From: Bacillus massilioanorexius
GTDB taxonomy: Bacteria > Bacillota > Bacilli > Bacillales > DSM-1321
Assembly (NCBI RefSeq): GCF_902374955.1
Contig: NZ_CABKRX010000101.1
Coordinates: 1-52,614 of the forward strand
DNA: 52,614 nucleotides
Reading direction: 5' to 3'
Position 1 is the stretch's first letter. Every line of letters begins with the position of its first letter. Below, piece after piece: positions 26,410-35,506 of the stretch. A program made the position numbers and the translations under genes. Under the pieces are notes generated by a model that saw only the letters and a list, made by a program, of their open reading frames with translations, ran no database searches and was not told the origin of the DNA.

Positions 26410-26889
26410 TTATTGTTTACTCAAAATCTTGTCTCTTTCATCTAATATAAATTTCATATATTTCTCATCCAAAGCTTTAATATTTGGATCATCCCATTCA
26501 GAACCAAAGTGCTTATGATAGTCTAATAAATAAATTAACTTACTAAATTGGCGAGAGTTTAGTAAGTAGAGAAAATAGCCAAGATAGTCGACCATATATG
26601 TATTTAATGTTTTCATATCCTCTTGTGACAATTGACTAATCGCATCTCGAGGAAGATCTGTCGGCCATTCTTCAAATGGAATGCCAGCGTGCATCCCTTC
26701 AATCGGGCCGTTGCGAAAGCAAAGATGTGTGAGAGCGATAGGCAATGAACGCATATAGTTTTCACCGCCAATTAACTCTAGTATTTCTGGAATCTCTGGT
26801 TCTATTTTAGATGAAAGAAGTTCTTCTACTGCTTCATCGAAAGAGAGTCCCTTTTCTTTTGCATGTAAGATTACTTCTTTTAATTCCAT
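26410..26889 (-). CDS. Hypothetical protein, 159 residues
   Basis: I do not recognise this family. It is an acidic, mostly helical-looking protein (EVILHAKEKGLSFDEAVEEL at the front, then SLPIALTHLCFRNGPIEG and WDDPNIKALDEKYMKFILDE). It has no signal peptide, membrane segment or obvious catalytic motif. AAAGGAGG sits before ATG 26889, so it is a real gene. It follows the polymerase gene in the same direction with a gap of about 90 bp and precedes the shared terminator, so it may be the last gene of the NHEJ transcript. Confidence 0.7.
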   Translation of the reverse strand: MELKEVILHAKEKGLSFDEAVEELLSSKIEPEIPEILELIGGENYMRSLPIALTHLCFRNGPIEGMHAGIPFEEWPTDLPRDAISQLSQEDMKTLNTYMVDYLGYFLYLLNSRQFSKLIYLLDYHKHFGSEWDDPNIKALDEKYMKFILDERDKILSKQ

Positions 26890-26982
26890 GATAAGTCCTC
26901 CTTTGATGTACGGTTTGTACTATGACTATTCCCAACAAGGACATTATTTGAAACATCATCAATATCGAATGGTAGCGTTTTA

Positions 26983-28221
26983 TTAAACGTTCTCCTTAAG
27001 TTTAGAGATAATCTCATTTACAGACCTATTATCCTGGTTCCAAAATTCATGCATTGGACAATTCATTGTAGTCAAACGATGTAAAACAGAATGTATCGTG
27101 AATTGTTCGATTCGTAGATCATCGTTCACTTCATTCCAGAAGAGTGGGGCTGCGACAGTAGCATCTTCTTTTCCACGGGTTGAGTATGGGCAAATAATCG
27201 TTTTGCCTTCTGCATGCTGAACATAATCAATGTATAACCTATTGTCCCGATTTTTCTTTAATCGCTCAATCGTAAAGTCATTTGGATACCTTTCAATTAA
27301 ATAATTAGCGATAAATGATGTGAACAATCGCGTTTCATCGTATGTAAGAGTGTTCTTGGATATGGGTATATGAATTTGTAGCCCTTTGCTTCCAGAAAGC
27401 TTGGGGTAGCTCGCGATATGAAAGCTATCGAAAATAGATTTCATTTCTTTGGCTGCTTTAATAGCAAGATGAAATTTCGTGCGGTCAGGTGGATCTAAAT
27501 CGAATACAATTTCTGTTGGATTATTCGTATCAACGGTCTGGAACGGTATATGATACTCGATGGCTAATTGATTTCCAAGCCAAATAAGTGTTTCTAAATT
27601 ATTACAGACTATAAATTGATTCTCATCTTGCAGGAATTTTTGAATGAACTCAGGAGCATAAGCTGGGCAATTTTTTTGGAAAAAGGCTTCACCAGCAATA
27701 CCGTTCGGATAACGAATCGTAGTTAAAGCTTTATTCTGTAAAAAAGGGAGCATTCGTGATGAAATCTGAATAAGGTAGGCGATGAACATTTCTTTTGTTG
27801 TTTTCGATTGATCCCATATCATTTTATCAAGGTGAGTTACTTTCACTGCATCTGGAATATAATTATCTAAAATGAGTTTCTCCCATGTACATGTTTGCCA
27901 TGAAGTATTCAAATGAAAGCCAGAAAAAAAAGCATCCTCTAAAGTTCCATTTACTATTGTTTGAAAGGATAATTCAACGCAAATTCCTGGGTCAATAAAA
28001 GATGTTTCCTTACTGAAAGATATTTGATTTTTCAATATAATTTGAATTAAAGATTGTTTTTCTTCTTCCTGTAACCCTCTTGAAAAAGTGCCTATATGTA
28101 CAGTTTTCTCATTTTGGAGAATGCCCACTAAGAAATCATCCGCTTTAGAATGGTATCCTAGAATAAAAAAAATCCCTTTATACTTCTTTCTTATAGAAGG
28201 AAATAATTCTTTCAGATTCAT
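26983..28221 (-). CDS. LigD-type NHEJ polymerase with N-terminal OB-like domain
   Basis: This 412-residue protein carries the LigD primase-polymerase domain from about residue 120: catalytic EIVFDLDPPD, SGSKGLQIHI and YIDYVQHAEGKTIICPYS are all family motifs. The first 100 residues (FFILGYHSKADDFLVGIL, HIGTFSRGLQEEE) resemble the OB-fold at the end of LigD ligase domains. ATG 28221 follows GGAAGAG. The ligase is encoded separately 14 bp upstream, whereas B. subtilis LigD fuses ligase and polymerase in one chain. It would fill and trim broken ends during Ku-dependent repair. The OB-like assignment is by eye. Confidence 0.82.
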   Translation of the reverse strand: MNLKELFPSIRKKYKGIFFILGYHSKADDFLVGILQNEKTVHIGTFSRGLQEEEKQSLIQIILKNQISFSKETSFIDPGICVELSFQTIVNGTLEDAFFSGFHLNTSWQTCTWEKLILDNYIPDAVKVTHLDKMIWDQSKTTKEMFIAYLIQISSRMLPFLQNKALTTIRYPNGIAGEAFFQKNCPAYAPEFIQKFLQDENQFIVCNNLETLIWLGNQLAIEYHIPFQTVDTNNPTEIVFDLDPPDRTKFHLAIKAAKEMKSIFDSFHIASYPKLSGSKGLQIHIPISKNTLTYDETRLFTSFIANYLIERYPNDFTIERLKKNRDNRLYIDYVQHAEGKTIICPYSTRGKEDATVAAPLFWNEVNDDLRIEQFTIHSVLHRLTTMNCPMHEFWNQDNRSVNEIISKLKENV

Positions 28222-28235
28222 CAATCTCTTCCTTT

Positions 28236-29180
28236 CTATTGATTAAAAGTACATGTTTCAGTGTCTTGAGTAACGAATGCTTGAATACTTGGTTGTCTAA
28301 GAGAGTGACCAATTGGCCATTCGATATATTGAACTTTAACGGTTATCAAGGGTCTTAACCATTGGACATCTTTTACTCTTTCTGGCGTATTATAAAAGGG
28401 CATCTGATCTTGCTTTATTGGTTCGATGGCATGTGTAAAAGTAAGCCAATCTGCTTTGGTAAGTTTGCCAGTCCCGACATGACCTATATATTGGAACTTC
28501 CCTTGATCATCAAAAAGACCAATAAGCATTGAATTGACAGTACCTAATCGAAAGGTAACTCCGCCAACAACCGCTATTAAATCTTTGTAGTTTTTGATTT
28601 TTTTCCAGCTGGAATTTTTACCGTTTATACTATATTTGCTCGATAGATTTTTACAAACGATCCCTTCTAAATGGTGATGCTTTACAACCTCAAATAAAGC
28701 AACACCATCCTCATGAACAGGAACGATTTGGATTTTTTCATTTGGTTCAACTATATGATGAAGGACTTCAAAGCGATCTTTAAGAGGATAGTGATTAATC
28801 CATTTGCCGTTATAAAAAATAACGTCAAAGATCATATAATAAATGGGTACTTTTTCACTTACTTCTTGTACTCTTTGTAATCTCTTAATGCCGTCACGCT
28901 TCATGACTTCATGAAAAGAAGGCTGTCCATGATTGTCAAGAGCAATGACCTCGCCATCAAGAATGACGGATTGTGCAGAACAATAAGACTTAATATGAGT
29001 TAACTCAGGAAAAATGTCTGTTCGTTCATTAAGTTTACGATTATAGAGTTTTGCTTGATGAGAAGCATAGTATGTTAAGACTCTGACTCCATCCCATTTA
29101 ATTTGTGAAATCCACTCATTCCCGATAGGAATTTCTTCTGAGAAAACAGGCTCAAACGGCTTGATTGGGTCTAGTTTCAT
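28236..29180 (-). CDS. ligD: ATP-dependent DNA ligase of the NHEJ (LigD ligase) type
   Basis: This 314-residue stand-alone ligase has motif I KWDGVR with the adenylated Lys28, motif III DGEVIALD, motif IV LEGIVCK and motif V WKKIK. A C-terminal OB fold follows (LIGLFDDQGKFQYIGHVGTG). The length matches the isolated ligase half of Bacillus LigD. AAGGAG precedes ATG 29180. It lies between the Ku gene and the polymerase gene on the same strand, so it should seal breaks bridged by Ku. Confidence 0.88.
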   Translation of the reverse strand: MKLDPIKPFEPVFSEEIPIGNEWISQIKWDGVRVLTYYASHQAKLYNRKLNERTDIFPELTHIKSYCSAQSVILDGEVIALDNHGQPSFHEVMKRDGIKRLQRVQEVSEKVPIYYMIFDVIFYNGKWINHYPLKDRFEVLHHIVEPNEKIQIVPVHEDGVALFEVVKHHHLEGIVCKNLSSKYSINGKNSSWKKIKNYKDLIAVVGGVTFRLGTVNSMLIGLFDDQGKFQYIGHVGTGKLTKADWLTFTHAIEPIKQDQMPFYNTPERVKDVQWLRPLITVKVQYIEWPIGHSLRQPSIQAFVTQDTETCTFNQ

Positions 29181-29332
29181 TAATGTACTCCTTATGAGAT
29201 TGTAAGCAATTCTTCTCTGTGTGCAGCAATATCAAAAAGCCTCCTTACACTGTATTAAGGGATATGTTTAGGACGTAGCTTTTGTTCAGTGTTTTGATAT
29301 CCCATTGAATTCTTTAATTGCAGAATGGTTTA

Positions 29333-30169
29333 TTAACTCGTTTTCTTAGTGGATCTTGCTTTGGTTTTAGCCTTAGTCTCTTTCTTCGGTGGTTGTGTTT
29401 TTTCAATAGAGGCTTGGAGAGCCGCCATAAGATCTACGACATTGCTTCTATCTTCATGTTCTTTTGCCTCTGGTGCAGCTATGTACTCATTTCTTTCCAT
29501 TTTTTGGTGAATTAAGTTTTCAAGAGCGGTACGATATGTATCTGTATATTTTTCTGGTTCGAATTTGGTTGTTAATTGGTCAATAAGCATCATACCTACT
29601 TCAAATTCTTTATCAGAGACAGCTGTTTTAGCCACATCAATCGGTACGTTTTCTGAATTTCGGACTTCATCTGGAAAATGTAGTGTCTCTAAAAGAAGTA
29701 TATTGTTATGTGGTCTGATCGCAGCAAGTCGTTCCTTGCTTCTAATGGAAATCTTTGCGATGCCAATTTTCTTAGCTTTTTTAAGTATTTCCGAAAGTAA
29801 AGCATAGGCCTTTGAACCACCTGTATCAGAGCCGATATAATACGTTTTATCATAATAAATAGGATCGATTTCAGATAGCTTTACGAAGTCAATAATAGCT
29901 ACTTGCTTTTGTTCATGTTCTTCTTTTAATTTTTTTAATTCATCTTCCGTAATCTCAACAAATCGCCCATTTGGTGATTCATAGACCTTAATAATTTCAT
30001 CGGCTGTCACATTATCATCGCAGTCCGTTACTTTTTGATATCGTATAGGAGTTAAACAATCCTTGTGAAATTGGCGAAATTTAATGTCTTTATCTTCAAC
30101 AGCTGAAAATAATTTCACTGGTATGCTTACTAAACCAAATGCGATACTTCCTTTCCATACTGTATGCAT
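29333..30169 (-). CDS. ku: Ku-type DNA end-binding protein
   Basis: This is a 278-residue bacterial Ku. The N-terminus HTVWKGSIAFGLVSIPVKL and the core YIGSDTGGSKAYALL are diagnostic. The tail is Lys-rich (KKETKAKTKARSTKKTS), as in Ku proteins whose basic C-terminus binds DNA and recruits LigD. ATG 30169 is chosen over a longer frame because GAGGAA sits six bases upstream. It is first of a ku-ligase-polymerase cluster, with about 150 bp to the ligase gene. In Bacillus this system acts in spores and stationary phase. Confidence 0.92.
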   Translation of the reverse strand: MHTVWKGSIAFGLVSIPVKLFSAVEDKDIKFRQFHKDCLTPIRYQKVTDCDDNVTADEIIKVYESPNGRFVEITEDELKKLKEEHEQKQVAIIDFVKLSEIDPIYYDKTYYIGSDTGGSKAYALLSEILKKAKKIGIAKISIRSKERLAAIRPHNNILLLETLHFPDEVRNSENVPIDVAKTAVSDKEFEVGMMLIDQLTTKFEPEKYTDTYRTALENLIHQKMERNEYIAAPEAKEHEDRSNVVDLMAALQASIEKTQPPKKETKAKTKARSTKKTS

Positions 30170-30339
30170 AACTATTCCTCTTTCCAATATATTTGCTTTT
30201 ATCGTTTGTATTTTTTAGAAAAATATCCATTCATACAACTAAGGTCTTAGCCAAAATTAATACTGAAGATTATTATGAAATCTTTGACAATTCTCTATGA
30301 TGAAATTATAGAAATAACGGAAAAATGGAGGAGAGGAAT

Positions 30340-31050
30340 ATGAAAAGGTCAATATTCATCGGGGCAGCAGCAGGGTTGTTATTGATTCTAACGAGCTGTT
30401 CGATTCCTTTTATTGGCGATGAAAAAGAGGAATCGATACTAGTAGAAAAAGATAAAGCCAAACAGCTAGATGTAGAACTGAAGGTTGGAGTTGGTGAGCT
30501 AGCTATTTCAAATGGTACAGACGAATGGGTTGAGGGGAATGTTAAACATAATGTGAAGAAGCTCGAACCTGTCGTATCCTATGATAAACGAGGGAATAAA
30601 GGTGCTATTGTGATTGAACAGAAAGACATTAAATTTCCGAAGGTTGGTAATATCAAAAACAAATGGGACATTAGGCTAACAAATGAAGTACCAATGATTT
30701 TGTCAGTCAATGCAGGTGCATCCATTTCAAAACTCGATTTACAAGGATTAAAGCTGAAGCAATTAGATATTGAAGCAGGTGTAGGAGATCTTACGGTCGA
30801 TTTGGGTGGAAAGTGGGAGAAAAACTTTGATGCAAATATAAAAACAGGAGTAGGAGAAGCTGTTGTAATCTTGCCTTCAAAGGTCGGTGTAAAGATTACT
30901 TGTGATAAAGGTGTTGGAAAAATCCGTGCACAGGATTTGATTTCTAAGGGCAATGGCGTATATGTGAACAAGGCTTATGAAGACGCTGATGTTACTTTGG
31001 ATGTAAATGTAGAAATGGGTGTAGGAGAGGTTACATTTAAAGTAGATTAA
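30340..31050 (+). CDS. Lipoprotein with toast-rack/DUF2154-like beta domain
   Basis: This 236-residue lipoprotein has a short signal peptide and lipobox LTSC. The body is a repetitive beta structure in which VGVGEL, AGVGDL, TGVGEAVV and MGVGEVTF recur about every 40-60 residues. This is the pattern of toast-rack/DUF2154 adhesin-like domains found near membrane stress proteins. GGAGGAGAGG precedes ATG 30340; an ATG at 30325 lies in the ribosome site itself. It is divergent from the Ku gene. Function unknown. Confidence 0.7.
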   Translation: MKRSIFIGAAAGLLLILTSCSIPFIGDEKEESILVEKDKAKQLDVELKVGVGELAISNGTDEWVEGNVKHNVKKLEPVVSYDKRGNKGAIVIEQKDIKFPKVGNIKNKWDIRLTNEVPMILSVNAGASISKLDLQGLKLKQLDIEAGVGDLTVDLGGKWEKNFDANIKTGVGEAVVILPSKVGVKITCDKGVGKIRAQDLISKGNGVYVNKAYEDADVTLDVNVEMGVGEVTFKVD

Positions 31051-31405
31051 TTTGTAGAGTTGGATGAATATCAAATCTTTATCTAAAAAGTCAGAGAGAT
31101 CATTTATAAAGAGAAAGAGGATTTATTGATAGCGATTATATTTTTTAAGGACTCTCTACTTTATTTTCTTAGAGGATAAAGCTTCCTTATTGTCGGATTA
31201 TGTATTAAGAAAAGCGAATAAATCAGGTCGATAGTAACTATTAGAAAATGGTAATTATTGCTAGAATTCAGTTAACAACTTAAGAGAAGCTTCTATGTAG
31301 TGGCTAGGTTAACCTTAGGTCCCTCTTTACAAATAAAGAAGGTATGGGGGTATAAACCAAGTCACTTATGCTTTTGTTCTATCATTCTGACAGGAGGGAA
31401 TAAAG
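31051..31405. other. Gene-free stretch before the subtilisin gene
   Basis: I see no gene, convincing terminator or known element in these 355 bases. The promoter of the protease gene should lie here, but no clear -35/-10 pair stands out. Confidence 0.4.
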
Positions 31406-32368
31406 ATGGAAAGATTGATGCATTTGTTTCCGTATCAGTTAGAAGAAAAAGAAGAAGTATTGTCAGAGCTTCCTAGAGGAGTTGAACTTATTCAAGCACC
31501 TATGCTGTGGAATAAGACAAAAGGTAAAGGGATTACTGTAGCTGTTTTGGATACGGGTTGCGATGTAGAACATCCAGACTTGAAGAATCGTATTATAGGT
31601 GGGAGAAATTTTACCAAGGATGATCGAGGTAATCCTGAAGTGTTCAAGGATTATAATGGTCACGGAACGCATGTAGCTGGTACGATTGCAGCAGAGGAAA
31701 ATGGATCTGGTGTGGTCGGGGTTGCACCAGAAGCCAGTCTATTGATCGTCAAAGTTCTGGACAAAAGTGGATCCGGTTCGTATGAAGGTATTATTAATGG
31801 TATTCTTTATGCCATTGAACAAAAAGTTGATATTATTTCGATGAGTCTCGGAGGTCCAAATGATGTTCAGGAATTACATGAAGCTGTGAAAAAAGCTACC
31901 AACCAAGGAATCTTAGTTGTGTGTGCTGCTGGAAATGATGGAGACGGTGATGATTCAACGGATGAATATGGTTATCCTGGCAGCTATAACGAGGTTATTA
32001 GTGTTGGAGCCATTGATTTAGAAAGACGTTCTTCAAGGTTCACTAATTCCAATAATGAAGTTGATTTGGTAGCACCAGGAGAGAAAATATATTCTACGTT
32101 CTTAAATGGGACGTATAAAAGTTTAAGTGGTACTTCGATGGCAACACCGCATGTCTCTGGAGCACTTGCTCTTTTAAAAAACATTGAAAATGAAAGCTTT
32201 GGTAGAAAGCTAACAGAACCAGAATTGTATGCGCAGTTGATTAAACGAACGATTTCTGTCGGCTATTCTGCTAAACTAGAGGGCAACGGCTTACTGTATT
32301 TAACAACGGAAGAACAGCTAGAGCGTATATTTAGTGAGAGAATTCAGCAATTAATACTGCATTTATAA
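31406..32368 (+). CDS. isp: Intracellular subtilisin-like serine protease
   Basis: This 320-residue subtilase lacks a signal peptide. The catalytic triad is Asp49 (AVLDTGCD), His86 (NGHGTHVAG) and Ser244 (GTSMATPH), with oxyanion Asn177 (AAGND). The N-terminal segment contains LFPYQ, a variant of the LIPY motif by which intracellular subtilisins block their own active site until cleaved. Length and layout match Bacillus Isp, a cytoplasmic protease made in stationary phase. AGGAGGG precedes ATG 31406. Confidence 0.92.
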   Translation: MERLMHLFPYQLEEKEEVLSELPRGVELIQAPMLWNKTKGKGITVAVLDTGCDVEHPDLKNRIIGGRNFTKDDRGNPEVFKDYNGHGTHVAGTIAAEENGSGVVGVAPEASLLIVKVLDKSGSGSYEGIINGILYAIEQKVDIISMSLGGPNDVQELHEAVKKATNQGILVVCAAGNDGDGDDSTDEYGYPGSYNEVISVGAIDLERRSSRFTNSNNEVDLVAPGEKIYSTFLNGTYKSLSGTSMATPHVSGALALLKNIENESFGRKLTEPELYAQLIKRTISVGYSAKLEGNGLLYLTTEEQLERIFSERIQQLILHL

Positions 32369-32442
32369 CATAAATGTAGATCCCCAAGTCATAATGACAA
32401 TAAAGCTCTTAAAAAAGTCCAGATAAGACCATTTAGATAAGC

Positions 32443-32487
32443 GACAAAAGGTATGGAGAATTTTCTCTTCGGCCTTTTGTCTTTTTT
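32443..32487 (+). terminator. Rho-independent terminator of the protease gene
   Basis: GACAAAAGG (32443-32451) pairs with CCTTTTGTC (32473-32481), followed by TTTTTT. An inner GAGAA/TTCTC pairing extends the stem. Confidence 0.8.
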
Positions 32488-33108
32488 ATGTCTTCTTAAT
32501 AGGGAAGCGGAGGATGCTACCTCTGAATGAACAAATGGATCGTCATCCTAGTCTAGCCTTTCAAAAGGATGTTTTCTTTAACTAAGTTTATTAGCCAAAA
32601 AAGGTCGATCGGAGCTGGATTCAACAAAGTCCCTAGGTCTATATTCGCTATTTGTTTATAGGCAACAAAGTATGTGAAAACAGTCCATCAGAAAAGGATA
32701 TAAAGAATCTAATCAAATGAATGAATTGCACCTTCCTTTTGGTTTATGAAAAATAGGTTCGGGTAATTATATTAATATATTAAAACAAGCTTTTGTAAAT
32801 GGTGTTTGATTTTACAAGCTTGTTGAATAGTATGATTCGTTCAAAACTTTTTGATTGGAGTTAATAGTGGAATGAATAATTCTATTTGAGTGGAAAGACA
32901 GTCAGCTAAGACTTTGTATTAGGCTGTGAGATTTATGAAACAGCAAACAGTAGAAAAAAAGATGGTAATGAAGAGAGATGATTATTATTTTTATATTGAA
33001 ATAATAATATATCTTGTGAATGGTGAATGTGTGATACATAAATGTTCCCCTTACTATTTATCTCATTGTGATGGCTGATTGTTCAGACAACAGAAAGGAT
33101 GATTTAGT
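32488..33108. other. 620-base gene-free stretch before the EF-G paralogue
   Basis: No gene is seen. It contains a bulged hairpin (32784-32824) and A/T-rich runs. Such a long leader before a translation-factor gene could hold regulation, but no known riboswitch or attenuator is recognisable. Confidence 0.4.
32784..32824. repeat. Bulged hairpin in the leader of the EF-G-like gene
   Basis: AACAAGC plus TTGTAAA pairs with TTTACAA plus GCTTGTT (32784-32824) with a two-base TT bulge and a loop of about 11 nt. There is no T tract after it, so it is not a standard terminator. Confidence 0.5.
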
Positions 33109-35169
33109 ATGAGTAAGGAAATTAGAAATATTGTATTATTAGGGCACCAAGGTTGTGGGAAAACGACAACAGCTGAAGCATTATGTTATCTATCAAACAA
33201 TATTACTCGATTTGGACATATTGAAGAAGGAAATACAGTCAGTGATTATGGACTTGAAGAAAAAAATCGCAAAATATCAGTCCAAACATCCCTCGTCCCA
33301 ATACTGTATCAAAATTATAAATTGAATATTCTAGATGCACCAGGCTATTTAGAGTTTGAAAGTGAAAGAATTCAAGGGCTTCAAGCAGCTGATGCAGCAT
33401 TCATTTCTGTTAGTGCTCGTTCTGGTATTAAAGTTGGAACAGAAAGAAACTTTGAAGCTGCAAAAGCAAAGCATCTGCCCATAACATTTGTAATCAATAA
33501 AATAGACAAAGAAAACAGTAGTTTTGAAAAGGTTTACAATGAGCTTAGAGTTCAATTCGGTCAAAATGTTGTAGCCTTACATATTCCTGTTGTTCGAGAT
33601 CATTCAATTGAAGGAATTATTGACGTATTACATGGAACATATTCAGTATATGATTTCTTGAAAAACAAAACGACTGAGAAGGAAATACCTAATGATTATT
33701 TGGAATATGTTCAAGAAGCATATGAGACATTAATGGAAACTATTTCAGAATCCAGTGAAGAGTACTTAATGGCGTATTTAGAGAAAGGTTATTTAACAAA
33801 AGAAGAGATGGTGGATGGACTAAAAAAAGGATTAAATGATGGTGAAATGTATCCAGTCTTATGCTGTTCTGCACAATCAGGGAAAGGAATTCAATTGTTA
33901 TTGGACTATATTTGTGAATGTGTACCAGCTCCATTTGATAGAACGATACATACTGTAGAAGCTCATATTAGTGGAGCTATTGTACATCCATCTAATGATG
34001 TTAATCATACGATGGCGCTTGTATTTAAAACGATAGCTGATCCTTTCGTAGGCAAACTTTCATTTGTAAAAGTATTAACAGGTTCCATTTCTGGAAATTC
34101 CATGATCTATAACGCTAATAAACAGAAAGAAGAACGTATTAATAGTTTATACTCTGTTCGTGGTAAAGAGCAAAAACCGATTGATTGTATTGAAGCTGGT
34201 GATATAGGAGTCATTGCGAAGTTACAATACACTAATACGGATGATACGCTATGTGATAAGGACTCTCCTATCATCATTGAACAACCAAGCTATGAATCTC
34301 CAACATTTGAAAGAGTTGTTGTTGTTACTAAAAAAGCAGACGAGGATAAAGTATTAAGCGCACTATCTAAAATACAAGAAGAAGATCCATCCATCATTGT
34401 ATATCGAGATAGTGAATTTTTAGAATTACGAATAATCGGTATGGGTGAAACACATTTAAATATTATTAAAAGCAAATTATTAACGAAATTCGATATTGAA
34501 ATAGATTATGAATTACCAAGTATTTCATATCGTGAAACGATTAAAGGAAAAGCCGATGTACAAGGAAGATATAAAAAACAAAGTGGTGGTCATGGTCAGT
34601 TTGGGAACGTGAAAATAATCTTTGAGCCACGTCACGATGGTGAAGATGACTTATTATTTATCAATAAAGTTGTAGGGGGAGCTGTTCCAAGACAGTATAT
34701 ACCTGCTGTTGAAAAAGGTATCGTTGAATCAATGGAAAGAGGTGTATTAGCAGGATTTCCATTGATCCGTTTGCAAGCAACTTTGTATGATGGTTCTTAT
34801 CATTCTGTTGATAGCTCAGAATACGCATTCAAGGTTGCAGCAAGCTTAGCTTATAGGCAAGGAATGGAACAAGCCAAACCATGTATATTGGAACCAATCA
34901 TGAAGGTAGAGATGGAAATTCCTTCTGAATATGTTGGTGATGTCATTAGTGAGCTAACAAGAAAAAGAGGTAGAATTTTAGGGATGGATGAGGAAAAAAA
35001 TGAAGAATGGATTACAGCAGAAGTACCTCAAGTGGAATTGTTGAGTTTCACTACGGAATTAAAATCATTAACAGGGGCTAGAGGTAAATTTTCTACAAAT
35101 TTTGTTCGATATGAAGAGCTTACTCCTGATTTAGCAGAGAAAGTGATTCACCAAATGGAAATGATTTAA
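33109..35169 (+). CDS. Elongation factor G paralogue (EF-G2-like GTPase)
   Basis: This 686-residue protein has the full five-domain length of EF-G, but its GTPase motifs are those of the EF-G2 branch. G1 is GHQGCGKTT instead of GHVDAGKTT, G3 is DAPGY where canonical EF-G has DTPGH, G4 is NKID and G5 is SAQSG. The His of DTPGH is the catalytic residue of translational GTPases, so hydrolysis on the ribosome may be slow or different. GGHGQFGNVKI and the later domains are conserved. GAAAGGATG supports ATG 33109. It is monocistronic with a long leader and a terminator. It is not the housekeeping fusA, which sits in the str operon. Confidence 0.85.
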   Translation: MSKEIRNIVLLGHQGCGKTTTAEALCYLSNNITRFGHIEEGNTVSDYGLEEKNRKISVQTSLVPILYQNYKLNILDAPGYLEFESERIQGLQAADAAFISVSARSGIKVGTERNFEAAKAKHLPITFVINKIDKENSSFEKVYNELRVQFGQNVVALHIPVVRDHSIEGIIDVLHGTYSVYDFLKNKTTEKEIPNDYLEYVQEAYETLMETISESSEEYLMAYLEKGYLTKEEMVDGLKKGLNDGEMYPVLCCSAQSGKGIQLLLDYICECVPAPFDRTIHTVEAHISGAIVHPSNDVNHTMALVFKTIADPFVGKLSFVKVLTGSISGNSMIYNANKQKEERINSLYSVRGKEQKPIDCIEAGDIGVIAKLQYTNTDDTLCDKDSPIIIEQPSYESPTFERVVVVTKKADEDKVLSALSKIQEEDPSIIVYRDSEFLELRIIGMGETHLNIIKSKLLTKFDIEIDYELPSISYRETIKGKADVQGRYKKQSGGHGQFGNVKIIFEPRHDGEDDLLFINKVVGGAVPRQYIPAVEKGIVESMERGVLAGFPLIRLQATLYDGSYHSVDSSEYAFKVAASLAYRQGMEQAKPCILEPIMKVEMEIPSEYVGDVISELTRKRGRILGMDEEKNEEWITAEVPQVELLSFTTELKSLTGARGKFSTNFVRYEELTPDLAEKVIHQMEMI

Positions 35170-35178
35170 CTTCATTTA

Positions 35179-35225
35179 AAAAACGGTGCTATCAAAGTGA
35201 AAGTATTAGGATAGCACCGTTTTTC
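35179..35225. terminator. Terminator after the EF-G paralogue
   Basis: AAAAACGGTGCTATC (35179-35193) pairs perfectly with GATAGCACCGTTTTT (35210-35224) across a 16-nt loop. Confidence 0.85.
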
Positions 35226-35308
35226 TAAACATTATGAACTATATTGGGAGTAAAGATCAGTATTTTGAAGAGCATACATGATAAAATCAATAATGAGATA
35301 TTAATCAG

Positions 35309-35337
35309 TTGACAAGGAAAGTGATTATGTGTTAAAT
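35309..35337 (+). promoter_or_regulatory. Sigma-A promoter of the dioxygenase/flavin reductase genes
   Basis: TTGACA (35309-35314), a 17-bp spacer and TTAAAT (35332-35337). The first MhqR-like operator starts two bases after the -10, over the expected transcription start. Confidence 0.7.
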
Positions 35338-35338
35338 T

Positions 35339-35356
35339 TATCTCGAAGTAAAGATA
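35339..35356 (+). promoter_or_regulatory. MhqR-like operator 1
   Basis: TATCTCGAAGTAAAGATA is an imperfect palindrome (TATCT...AGATA) very close to the B. subtilis MhqR box TATCTcgaattcgAGATA. It covers the transcription start, where a repressor would block. Confidence 0.7.
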
Positions 35357-35444
35357 ATTTAAGTTGAGATAATAAGAAAACCATATTTCTTAAGAAATAT
35401 TTAGTAGTGATGAGGAAATTTTCGTTAATCCATTTTTACAGTAA

Positions 35445-35462
35445 TATCTCGAAATGAAGATA
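35445..35462 (+). promoter_or_regulatory. MhqR-like operator 2
   Basis: TATCTCGAAATGAAGATA is a second copy of the same palindrome, 106 bp downstream in the leader and 45 bp before the gene. Two copies argue for true MhqR control and perhaps DNA looping. Confidence 0.7.
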
Positions 35463-35506
35463 AATGAACTCGAATTAAATAAAAATCATTATTAGGAGGA
35501 ATAAAA

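Noticed and set aside
30579..30971. 130-codon frame antisense to the toast-rack lipoprotein
   Set aside because: Shadow caused by the repetitive GVGE coding; no start signal.
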